Assembly (NCBI GenBank): GCA_003220535.1
Contig: QHSU01000067.1
Coordinates: forward strand, 1 to 64,000
Direction: 5' to 3'
Length of the DNA: 64,000 nt
Source of the DNA: Candidatus Rokuibacteriota bacterium
Lineage (GTDB): Bacteria > Methylomirabilota > Methylomirabilia > Rokubacteriales > CSP1-6
In this document: positions 57,491 through 64,000 of the stretch, one piece after another
How the letters are laid out: each line of letters starts with the position of its first letter
Numbering within the stretch: position 1 is the first letter of the stretch
Program-made: the position numbers and the translations under genes
Notes under the pieces: generated by a model
What the model saw: the letters and a program-made list of their open reading frames with translations, nothing else
What the model was told of the DNA's origin: nothing
The model's database searches: none

Positions 57491-58372
57491 ATGGAAGAGC
57501 GGGTGACGTTCGTTTCCGACGGCTTGAAGCTCACGGGGGTGCTGCACGTGCCCGACCGACGCGGTCCGCGCGAGCGCCGGCCCGCCTTTCTCGTCCTGCA
57601 CGGGTTCGGCAGCAACAAGGACAGCGGCGGCAGCGTGGCGACCGCGAGGATGTTCGTGGATCTCGGCTACGTCGCGCTGCGGTTCGACATGCGCGGCTGC
57701 GGCGAGAGCGAGGGCGTCCGCGGGCGCGTGATCTGCCTCGAGCAGGTCGAGGACACCAGGAGCGCGCTGGGGTTCCTGGCGACCCGGCCCGAGATCGATC
57801 CCGACCGGATCGGGGTGATGGGCGCGAGCTTCGGCGCCGCGGTCGCCGTCTACACCGCGGGCGTGGACCAGCGGATCGCCGCCTGCGTCTCGGCCGGCGG
57901 CTGGGGCGACGGCGAGAAGAAGTTCCGCAAGCAGCACGAATCGCCCGAAGCCTGGAAGCGATTCAGCGCGATGCTCGAGGAGGGCCGCCGGCGCCGTGAC
58001 CGGACGGGCGAGTCGATCAGGGTCCCGCGATTCGACATCGTGCCGATTCCGGCGGCCCTGCGGAGCAACGTGGCGTCGGGCTCGATCATGGAATTCCCGT
58101 TCGAGGTGGTCGAGAGCATGTATGCCTTCCGGGCCAACGACGTGGTCGGCAAGATCTCACCGCGGCCGCTCTTGCTCCTGCACCCCGCGAACGACTCCGT
58201 CACGCCCACCGAGCAGTCGATCGATCTCTTCCGGCACGCGGGCCAGCCCACGGACCTCCACCTGGTCGCGAGTGTCGACCACTTCGTGCTCTCGGAGGGG
58301 AACACGCTGGTCGTCACGCTCGTGCGCAACTGGCTCGACAAGTACTTCCCGATGCCCGCCGGATCGAGATGA
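57491..58372 (+). CDS. Alpha/beta hydrolase (dienelactone-hydrolase/S9-like)
   Basis: A 293-residue hydrolase: 'VTFVSDGLKLTGVLHVPDRR', oxyanion segment 'AFLVLHGFGSNKDSGG', 'ALRFDMRGCGESEGVRG', nucleophile elbow 'IGVMGASFGAAVAVYTAG' (G-x-S-x-G), acid 'LLLLHPANDSVTPTEQS' and His 'VASVDHFVLSEGN'. An esterase or thioesterase/C-C hydrolase of small molecules, cytoplasmic. ATG 57491 follows GAGGGG. Its stop overlaps the start of the Ldh-family gene (ATGA), so both probably work on one pathway. Confidence 0.85.
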   Translation: MEERVTFVSDGLKLTGVLHVPDRRGPRERRPAFLVLHGFGSNKDSGGSVATARMFVDLGYVALRFDMRGCGESEGVRGRVICLEQVEDTRSALGFLATRPEIDPDRIGVMGASFGAAVAVYTAGVDQRIAACVSAGGWGDGEKKFRKQHESPEAWKRFSAMLEEGRRRRDRTGESIRVPRFDIVPIPAALRSNVASGSIMEFPFEVVESMYAFRANDVVGKISPRPLLLLHPANDSVTPTEQSIDLFRHAGQPTDLHLVASVDHFVLSEGNTLVVTLVRNWLDKYFPMPAGSR

Positions 58373-59448
58373 GCGAATCGGCCCGTGCGGCGGCGGGCGC
58401 GTCGGCCGTCACCATCGCGGCCGACGCCCTCACTCGTTTCACGCGCGATGTGTTCGTACGGGCCGGGATGTCCGACGTGGACGCCGCCACCGTGGCCGAC
58501 GTCCTCGTCTGGGCCGATCTGCGCGGCGTGGATTCCCATGGGGTGTCGCGGATTCCGATGTACCTACGGCTCATCGACGACGGCGACCTGAACCTCACGC
58601 CGTCGATCAAGATCCACACCGAGACCGTGGCCGCGGTGCTCCTCGACGCCGACCGTGCCGCCGGCCCCATCGCGATGACCATGGCGATGGGTGCGGCTGT
58701 GCGCAAGGCGGGCGACGCCGGCGTCGGGCTCGCCCTCGTGAAGGCGACCACGCACACGGCGGCGCTCGGCTACTACACGCTGCTGGCGGCGCAGGAAGGC
58801 ATGGCCGCGATCGCGCTGGCCGCGTCGGGGCCCTTCATGGCGTATCACGGCACGCGCGCGGCCGGGGTGTCGACGAACCCGATCTCGATCGCGGTTCCCG
58901 GAGGCGAGCGTGGGCCGGTGGTGCTCGACATGTCGACGGGCGTGGTCGCCCGCGGGAAGCTCGTTCAGGCCAGGAAGATCGGCCAGCCGATTCCGCCGGG
59001 GTGGGCGCTCGATCGGAACGGCAATCCCACGACCGATCCCCAGGAGGCGCTGATCCCGCTGCCGCTGGGTGGCCCCAAGGGATCGGGCCTCTCGTTGATG
59101 ATCGAGCTCATCACGAGCCTCATCGTGTCGAACCCGATCATCGCCGAGGCGCTCGAGGGCTTCGCCGACGGGAGCCGGCATCGGCAGAACGGCCTGGCAC
59201 TCGCCATCAACCTGCGCCGGTTCGGCGATCCGGCGGCGTTCCGAGCCGAGGTCGACCGTCTGATCACGGCGCTGAAGGCGCTGCCCCACGCGGCCGGCGT
59301 CGGCGAGATCTTCATGCCGGGAGAGCGCGGGAGCCGTACCCTCGCCGAGCGTCTCCGAGGCGGCATCCCCCTGCCCCGCGCGATCGTCGAGGAGCTCCGG
59401 GGCGTGGCCAGTCGGTTCGGCGTCACGATGTTTCCGTCAACGCTTTAG
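58369..59448 (+). CDS. Ldh family malate/lactate/ureidoglycolate-type dehydrogenase
   Basis: A 359-residue protein of the LDH2/MDG2 family: '[49 protein letters not shown]', '[37 protein letters not shown]', '[14 protein letters not shown]', '[14 protein letters not shown]', '[18 protein letters not shown]'. These conserved His, Asn and Lys positions are those of NAD(P)-dependent 2-hydroxyacid dehydrogenases unrelated to classical LDH. It overlaps the upstream hydrolase by four bases, and its last 12 bp overlap the end of the converging D-2-hydroxyacid dehydrogenase gene. Confidence 0.9.
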   Translation: MSESARAAAGASAVTIAADALTRFTRDVFVRAGMSDVDAATVADVLVWADLRGVDSHGVSRIPMYLRLIDDGDLNLTPSIKIHTETVAAVLLDADRAAGPIAMTMAMGAAVRKAGDAGVGLALVKATTHTAALGYYTLLAAQEGMAAIALAASGPFMAYHGTRAAGVSTNPISIAVPGGERGPVVLDMSTGVVARGKLVQARKIGQPIPPGWALDRNGNPTTDPQEALIPLPLGGPKGSGLSLMIELITSLIVSNPIIAEALEGFADGSRHRQNGLALAINLRRFGDPAAFRAEVDRLITALKALPHAAGVGEIFMPGERGSRTLAERLRGGIPLPRAIVEELRGVASRFGVTMFPSTL

Positions 59449-60414
59449 CGCGTCCGGGTTCGCGACGTTGATCGGCTTGCCGCTCGCATAGGCGAGGATC
59501 TGGTCGAAGATCCCGGTGAACATGTGCTCGAGCCCGTCGCGCTCGACGTACCCGAGATGGGGCGCGCAGATCACGTTGTCCATCGCGAGCAACGGATGCC
59601 GGCCGCCGAGTAGCGGTTCTTCCTCGTAGACGTCGACGGCGGCCATCCCCGGTCGGCCGGCGCGCAGCGCGGCTTCGAGCACGCCCGGCGCGATCAGTCC
59701 GGCCCGGCTCGTGTTGACGAGGAGCGCTGTCGGCTTCATGCGCGCCAGATCGGCGGCCGTGACGATGCCGCGGGTCGCGTCGATCAGCCGCAGGTGCAGC
59801 GACACAACGTCCGACTCCGCGAACAGGGCGTCCTTGCTCGCCGCGACGGTCACTCCGTCGGCGCGAGCCTGGGTGCTGGAATGCTCGCGGCCCCATGCCA
59901 GCACGCTCATGCCGAAGGCCTTGCCGTAGCCGGCCACGACCGCACCGATCTTGCCGTAGCCGTAGATGCCGAGCGTCTTGCCGCGAAGACCGATCCCGAT
60001 CGGATAGGCCTGCCACTTGCCAGCCTTGAGCGCCGCCATCTCCTGCGGGATCCGCCGAAACGCGGCGATGACGAGCCCCCAGGTCAGCTCGGCGGTCGCA
60101 TACGAGGGCCGGCCGGGACCGGTCTGCGACGACACGACGACGCCACGCCGCGTGCACGCCTCGACATCGACGTGCGGATAGACTCCCGCCTGGCTGATCA
60201 GCTTGAGCTTGTCCAGGCGCTCGAGCAGCGGCGCGCGGATCGGCGTGCGCTCGCGGATCAGCACGAGCGCCTCGGTGTCCTTGAGTCGCCCGGCGAGCGC
60301 GTCGACGTCCTTGGTGTGGTCGTTCCAGATCGTCACCTTGTGGCCGGCGACCTTGGCATAGCACGCCAGCGTTCGAATCGTGTCCTGGTAGTCGTCGAGG
60401 ATCGTGATGTTCAT
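59437..60414 (-). CDS. D-2-hydroxyacid dehydrogenase family protein
   Basis: A 325-residue NAD-dependent dehydrogenase: '[22 protein letters not shown]', Rossmann loop '[22 protein letters not shown]' (G-x-G-x2-G), Arg in '[15 protein letters not shown]', Glu in 'VYEEEPL' and His in '[20 protein letters not shown]', the catalytic triad of SerA/GyaR-like enzymes. ATG 60414 is coupled to the stop of the upstream O-methyltransferase (ATGA). The Ldh-family gene of the opposite strand ends inside its 3' end. Confidence 0.9.
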   Translation of the reverse strand: MNITILDDYQDTIRTLACYAKVAGHKVTIWNDHTKDVDALAGRLKDTEALVLIRERTPIRAPLLERLDKLKLISQAGVYPHVDVEACTRRGVVVSSQTGPGRPSYATAELTWGLVIAAFRRIPQEMAALKAGKWQAYPIGIGLRGKTLGIYGYGKIGAVVAGYGKAFGMSVLAWGREHSSTQARADGVTVAASKDALFAESDVVSLHLRLIDATRGIVTAADLARMKPTALLVNTSRAGLIAPGVLEAALRAGRPGMAAVDVYEEEPLLGGRHPLLAMDNVICAPHLGYVERDGLEHMFTGIFDQILAYASGKPINVANPDALKR

Positions 60415-61019
60415 GTCCGGTCGCTCCATCCCTGGTCGGCCTTCACGGCGAGGAACTCACCATTGCCCACGGGTACGAGACTCGTGACGAACGCGGCGTC
60501 GGTAGAGACCAGCGCGACGAACGGCGCCATCTCGGCGGGATGCGAGGTCGCGTTGTCGACGACCAGCAGCCCTCCGGGCCGGAGCACGCGCTTGAGGTCG
60601 GGCCACCATTCCGGATACGCCGAGCGCTCGGAGTCGAGGAAAACGAGATCGAACGCGCCGTCGGCCGAGCGCTGGAGCAGGCGGCCGGCATCGTCCTGAA
60701 CGAGCGTGATGCAGGCGGCGAGGCCCGACCGGGCGAAGGTCGCCTTGGCGAGTCCGATCTTGTAGTCGGACACCTCGACCGTGGTCACCGCCCCGCCGAT
60801 CGCCCGCGCGGCGCTCGCGAGCCAGAGCGTCGAGTAGCCGTTGGACGTGCCGATCTCGAGCACGCGCCGAGCCACCGCGGCCCTGACCAGCACCGCCAGG
60901 AACTCGCCGGTGTCGCGCGTGATGTTGAGCATCCGGTGCGGCCGCCCTGTCGTGGTACCGTCATTGGCCTTTCCGAATTGCTCCAGCTCGGTCAGCAGCT
61001 TGTCCAGCGGATCCGCCAA
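60411..61019 (-). CDS. O-methyltransferase (class I SAM, CCoAOMT-like)
   Basis: A 202-residue methyltransferase: '[23 protein letters not shown]' (motif I), '[25 protein letters not shown]' (motif II), '[40 protein letters not shown]' (metal-binding Asp pattern of the caffeoyl-CoA O-methyltransferase group). I chose TTG 61019, as GGAGG lies five bases upstream and the protein then starts like relatives ([15 protein letters not shown]); the frame extends to 61178 over a decayed region. Overlaps the next gene by four bases. Substrate unknown. Confidence 0.83.
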   Translation of the reverse strand: MADPLDKLLTELEQFGKANDGTTTGRPHRMLNITRDTGEFLAVLVRAAVARRVLEIGTSNGYSTLWLASAARAIGGAVTTVEVSDYKIGLAKATFARSGLAACITLVQDDAGRLLQRSADGAFDLVFLDSERSAYPEWWPDLKRVLRPGGLLVVDNATSHPAEMAPFVALVSTDAAFVTSLVPVGNGEFLAVKADQGWSDRT

Positions 61020-61119
61020 AGAGTCCTCCCGCGCGACGACACGAGAGCGTAACACGGTCGTCGACCCGCGGGAGATTGCCTTCCCGCCTGCCCGCGTGGG
61101 ACAGTAACGAGCCATGAAG

Positions 61120-61213
61120 CTCCGCGCCCTTGTCCTCATGGCCGCCAAGGCGCTCGGGCTGACCATCCCCCCAGACACTCCTGGTGCGGGCGGACGAGGT
61201 CATCCAGTGACTG
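61120..61213 (+). pseudogene. Decayed C-terminus of an ABC_sub_bind (PF04392) protein
   Basis: The plus strand encodes AAKALGLTIPP (61141-61173), then with a shift of frame LLVRADEVIQ and TGA (to 61210). Together they are the invariant C-terminal end of ABC_sub_bind proteins. The intact end of the pseudogene at 42768-43570 (AKALGLTIPPSVFGRADQVIE) shows the same layout. Nothing of the upstream domain remains. It fills the 226-bp gap between the O-methyltransferase and the enolase-superfamily gene. Confidence 0.7.
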
Positions 61214-61245
61214 CCGCGAGCTAGCGGCACCGGGAGCACACCTGC

Positions 61246-62355
61246 ATGCGCATCGACAGCATCGAGGCCATCCCGATCGAGATCCCGCTGAAGAAGAACT
61301 TCGGCGGCAGCACGTACAACGTCCTCACGCGCTGCACCGTCATCACCCGCATGCGCACCGACGGTGGCCTCGTCAGCGAGGTCTACAACGGCGACAACCG
61401 CGAGCATGGCCGGCAGATCGTGCGGCTCATTCGCGAGACGCTCACCCCGCTCGTCCGGGGCATGAGCATCTTCGAGAGCGAGCGCATCTGGGAGGCGATG
61501 TTCGCGCTCAGTCACACGAGCCGCGACCGGAAGGTGCTGCTCGAGGCGATCGCCTGCGTGGACTGCGCGCTCTGGGACCTCGTCGGCAAGGCGCTGGGCA
61601 AGAGCGTGTGCGCCCTGCTCGGCGGCTATCGCCGGAGCCTGCCGATCATCTCCATCGGCGGCTACTACATGGAAGGCAAGACGCTCGCCGACATCGGGCG
61701 CGAGATGGAAACCTACCGCCGGGCCGGTATGGCCGGGTGCAAGTTCAAGGTCGGCGGGCTCGAGCCCGAGGATGACGCCCGGCGCGTCGAGGCGGCGCGC
61801 ACGGCGGCCGGTCCCGATTTCATACTGGCGGTCGACGCCAACCGCGGCTGGTCGGCCGACGACGCCGTGCGATTCGCGCACCTGGTCGAGGCGCTCGACA
61901 TCCGGTGGCTCGAGGAGCCGTGCCACTGGCACGACGATGCGGCGATGATGGCGCGCGTGCGGCAGGCGACGCGCATCCCGATCACCGCCGGCCAGTCGGA
62001 GATCACGAGCCACGGCGTGCGTCGCCTGGTCGACGCGGGTGCCGTCGATCTCGTCAACGTGGACGCCTCGGAGTGCGGCGGCGTCACCGAGTGGCGCCGC
62101 GCCGCCGCCCTGTGCGGCGTGGCGGGTGTGCGGATGGCGCATCACGAGGAGTCACAGATCTCCCAGCAACTGCTTGCCGCGGTCCCGCACGGCACCTACG
62201 CCGAGTGCTTCGCCGACCCCGAGCGTGATCCGGTGTGGCAAACGATGTGGGCGAATCGACCGCCGACCAAAGACGGGATCATGGAGGTCACGCAGGATCC
62301 CGGCTTCGGCTTGATCCTCGACGAGGGCCTGGTCCGCCAGTATCGCGTCGACTAG
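61246..62355 (+). CDS. Mandelate racemase/muconate lactonizing enzyme family protein
   Basis: A 369-residue enolase-superfamily enzyme. 'MRIDSIEAIPIEIPLKKNFGGSTYNV' begins the capping domain. 'GCKFKVGGLEPEDDARRV' gives the Lys-x-Lys acid/base pair, 'FILAVDANRGWSADDAV' the first metal Asp, 'IRWLEEPCHWHDD' the metal Glu, 'PITAGQSEITSHGVR' the third ligand region and 'GVRMAHHEESQISQQLL' the His. A Lys-x-Lys with this His suggests the mandelate-racemase or sugar-acid-dehydratase group rather than muconate cycloisomerase. Substrate unknown. Single gene. Confidence 0.88.
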   Translation: MRIDSIEAIPIEIPLKKNFGGSTYNVLTRCTVITRMRTDGGLVSEVYNGDNREHGRQIVRLIRETLTPLVRGMSIFESERIWEAMFALSHTSRDRKVLLEAIACVDCALWDLVGKALGKSVCALLGGYRRSLPIISIGGYYMEGKTLADIGREMETYRRAGMAGCKFKVGGLEPEDDARRVEAARTAAGPDFILAVDANRGWSADDAVRFAHLVEALDIRWLEEPCHWHDDAAMMARVRQATRIPITAGQSEITSHGVRRLVDAGAVDLVNVDASECGGVTEWRRAAALCGVAGVRMAHHEESQISQQLLAAVPHGTYAECFADPERDPVWQTMWANRPPTKDGIMEVTQDPGFGLILDEGLVRQYRVD

Positions 62356-62383
62356 GTCGACGTGCGGGATCGTGCCCCGAACG

Positions 62384-63160
62384 TTACGCCGGCGCGGCGG
62401 CCCGGACGAGCGCCAGATGATCTTCGACCGTATCCTTCGCGGTGATCGCGCGGATGACGACCTCGTCTACGGCCCCATGCCACTTGCCGAGGCCCTTGCG
62501 GATCGCGTCCCGGCTCTCGGCGGCGATCGCCGTCTCCACCGGCTTCAACCCCATGCGCTCGAAATTGGCCCCGTAGGCCGGGATCGCCGCGTACCTTTTC
62601 GCCTCCTCCTGCAGGCGGTCGCCCGCCGCCGAGCCGAGCGCGACGCGGACGTACGCGAAGAGCTTCGGCGGTTGCCGGCGCGCGGCGGCCGCGCCCTCGC
62701 GCACGCGCTCGGCCGAGAGGCGCGCGTACTCCGGGGTCAGCCAGTTGAAGAGCACGCCGTCGGCGAGCTCGCCGGCGAGGCGGCACATCTGAGGGCCGAG
62801 CGCCGCCACCACGAGCCGCGTCGACAGCTGCCGCCGAAGCTCGGCGATGCCGGCCCGCACGCGCTTGAGCGCCTCCGGGTTCGGGCTGCCGACCCCGAGG
62901 AGCAGGCGATCGAGTGGAAGCGCGTTGGCCTTGACCCCCTGGACGATCTGCTCCGGCGCACGGGTGTGGAGCGGGATGACGCCGATGCCGAGCTCGATGC
63001 GCTGGGTCTCCCGCGCCGCCTGGGCGAGCGCGGCGAGCCCGTCCGTCGAGCCGGGATGATTGACCCAGAAGGAGCTGTAGCCGAGCCGTTCGGCCTCGCG
63101 CGCGGAGGCGCGGATGATCTCGGGCGTGGTGCCGGCGAACACCGCAAAGCCAAGTCCCAT
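62384..63160 (-). CDS. LLM class (F420-type) flavin-dependent oxidoreductase
   Basis: A 258-residue luciferase-like protein, shorter than the one at 55358: 'GLGFAVFAGTTPEIIRASAREAERLGYSSFWVNHPGSTDGLAALAQAARETQRIELGIGVIPLHTR', 'LLLGVGSPNPEALKRVRAGIAELRR', 'TRLVVAALGPQMCRLAGELADGVLFNWLTPEYAR'. This pattern is typical of F420-dependent or TIGR03620-like members. ATG 63160 follows GAGGAG; the frame opens at 63178. Substrate unknown. Diverges from the MoaD/AOR pair. Confidence 0.86.
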   Translation of the reverse strand: MGLGFAVFAGTTPEIIRASAREAERLGYSSFWVNHPGSTDGLAALAQAARETQRIELGIGVIPLHTRAPEQIVQGVKANALPLDRLLLGVGSPNPEALKRVRAGIAELRRQLSTRLVVAALGPQMCRLAGELADGVLFNWLTPEYARLSAERVREGAAAARRQPPKLFAYVRVALGSAAGDRLQEEAKRYAAIPAYGANFERMGLKPVETAIAAESRDAIRKGLGKWHGAVDEVVIRAITAKDTVEDHLALVRAAAPA

Positions 63161-63219
63161 CACGAATCTCCTCTTCAACTTCGGTCGGTGCCAGGCGACG
63201 TCGCGCAGTATACTCCTGC

Positions 63220-63507
63220 GTGATTGTCATGACCGGGCCCAGCGACTCGACGCGGACCGACGCCGGGACCATCACGGTGATGGTCACGTTCTTCGCCGAC
63301 CTGCGGCGCTTCCTGCCACGCGGCGCCGACGGGCCGCAGCGCTACACGGTGCCCGGGGGCGCCACGATCGACGACCTGCTCGCGATGATCGGCATCGCGC
63401 CCGACGCCGAGGTGACCATCGCGGTGGACGGCGAGCAGGTGGCGCGGGAGGCGCCGCTCCACGAGGGCGCCGAGGTCATGCTCTTGAGCCCGATGGAAGG
63501 TGGATAG
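63220..63507 (+). CDS. MoaD/ThiS family sulfur-carrier protein
   Basis: A 95-residue beta-grasp protein ending in Gly-Gly (LLSPMEGG), with 'TVMVTFFADLRRFLP', 'YTVPGGATIDDLLAMIGIAPDAEVTIAVDGEQV' and 'LHEGAEVMLLSPMEGG', as in MoaD/ThiS. It would carry a thiocarboxylate for molybdopterin synthesis. The AOR gene starts 10 bp later; a MoaD-like gene directly before AOR is a common pairing. Start GTG 63220 or ATG 63229. Confidence 0.88.
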   Translation: MIVMTGPSDSTRTDAGTITVMVTFFADLRRFLPRGADGPQRYTVPGGATIDDLLAMIGIAPDAEVTIAVDGEQVAREAPLHEGAEVMLLSPMEGG

Positions 63508-63517
63508 GAGAGACGCC

Positions 63518-64000
63518 ATGGACCGCTACGGCTACTGGAACAAGATCCTGCACGTCGATCTCTCCGCCCGCAGCACCTGGATCGAGGAGCCCGGCGACGC
63601 CTTCTTCCGGCGTTATGCCGGTGGGCGCGGGCTCATCGGCCACTATCTCCTCAAGTACGTGCCCAAAGGGGCCGACCCACTCGGTCCGGAAAACATTCTC
63701 GTCATCGCGCCCGGCGTGCTCACGGGCGCGCCGGTGCCCGGTGCCGGGCGCCACAGCGTCGGCGCCAAGTCACCGCTCACCGGAGGCTTCGGCGAGTCGG
63801 AGTCCGGCGGCTACTGGGGCGCCGAGCTCAAGCGCGCCGGCTGGGATGGGATCGTCTTCCACGGCGTCTCACCCACCCCCGTCTATCTCTGGATCAACGA
63901 CGGCGCCGTCGAGATCCGCGACGCCGCGCATCTCTGGGGCAAGATCACCGGCGAAGTCGAGGACGCGATCCTCGCCGAGCTCGGCGACCCGCGCATCCGC
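63518..64000 (+). CDS. Aldehyde ferredoxin oxidoreductase, N-terminal part (runs off the window)
   Basis: The frame from ATG 63518 (SD AGGAGAG upstream) is open to the window end, 161 codons. It reads MDRYGYWNKILHVDLSARST, 'FFRRYAGGRGLIGHYLLKYVPKGADPLGPENILVIAPGVLTGAPVPGAGRHSVGAKSPLTGGFGESESGGYWGAELKRAGWDGIVFHG', the domain 1 of tungsten/molybdenum AOR enzymes that binds the two pterins. It oxidises aldehydes or reduces acids with ferredoxin (or, in related branches, works in aromatic degradation). Oxygen-sensitive family; one expects ferredoxin partners further right. Confidence 0.9.
   Translation, partial: MDRYGYWNKILHVDLSARSTWIEEPGDAFFRRYAGGRGLIGHYLLKYVPKGADPLGPENILVIAPGVLTGAPVPGAGRHSVGAKSPLTGGFGESESGGYWGAELKRAGWDGIVFHGVSPTPVYLWINDGAVEIRDAAHLWGKITGEVEDAILAELGDPRIR

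Noticed and set aside
1-64000. CRISPR arrays, tRNA/rRNA genes, insertion sequences, integrases or phage genes.
   Set aside because: I looked for regular short repeats with spacers, tRNA-like cloverleaf ends and transposase motifs and saw none.

Overview
The window is 64 kb of G+C-rich bacterial chromosome with dense, mostly short-spaced genes on both strands. There is no rRNA, tRNA, CRISPR array, insertion sequence or phage module that I can recognise. The mix of genes points to an uncultivated, metabolically broad, soil-type Gram-negative bacterium: many amidohydrolases, orphan oligopeptide-type binding proteins, LLM flavin oxidoreductases, hydantoinase A/B, NIPSNAP, SMP-30 and YncE propellers, molybdenum or tungsten enzymes, an outer-membrane-type protein, a PEP-CTERM protein and a GspA/GspB secretion protein. 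The style resembles Candidatus Rokubacteria / Methylomirabilota genomes. That assignment is an impression from gene content, not a phylogenetic result.

Region 1 (1-13.1 kb) is a metal-resistance neighbourhood. A minus-strand run (ChrB, a TAT-exported concanavalin-like protein, a double-DUF1259 protein, a lone ChrB C-terminal domain and a YncE propeller) diverges from a plus-strand run (two full-length ChrA chromate transporters and an ArsC-like LMW phosphatase homologue). The divergent gap holds a perfect 10-bp inverted repeat overlapping a promoter. An asymmetric heterodimeric ABC exporter pair and a cytochrome/virginiamycin-lyase-like propeller protein follow.

Region 2 (13.3-23.6 kb) holds a ketopantoate-reductase family enzyme, an orphan peptide-type binding protein, an amidohydrolase, a ModA-like protein, a PEP-CTERM protein behind a sigma-54-like promoter, and a four-gene minus-strand operon (amidohydrolase, binding protein, two Dpp-type permeases).

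Region 3 (23.9-27.7 kb) is a compact operon: a predicted pseudokinase, a GspA-GspB fusion ATPase and a beta-lactamase-fold lipoprotein.

Region 4 (27.8-42.6 kb) is catabolic: HyuA/HyuB, NIPSNAP, an Asp-box repeat protein, a methyltransferase, a DUF35/thiolase-like pair, DUF2214, an SDR lacking its nucleotide-binding loop, a tannase-family esterase, SMP-30, a crotonase and a chlorohydrolase-like amidohydrolase.

Region 5 (42.7-52.9 kb) mixes intact genes (a 1200-residue fused ABC exporter, a LysR regulator, an ABC binding protein, an amidohydrolase) with clear gene decay: a frameshifted ABC_sub_bind protein, a deleted tandem copy of a binding protein, and a flavin-oxidoreductase/VapC chimera.

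Region 6 (52.9-64 kb) has an orphan molybdopterin hydroxylase large subunit, two LLM oxidoreductases, an alpha/beta hydrolase with an Ldh-family dehydrogenase, a D-2-hydroxyacid dehydrogenase with an O-methyltransferase, an enolase-superfamily enzyme, and a MoaD/AOR pair running off the end.

The most novel signal is a GC-rich repeat of about 50-62 bp. It occurs as tandem pairs directly upstream of the AGGAGG ribosome-binding sites of two unrelated genes (32.5 kb and 47.5 kb), in the same orientation relative to the gene and with a partly conserved hairpin.
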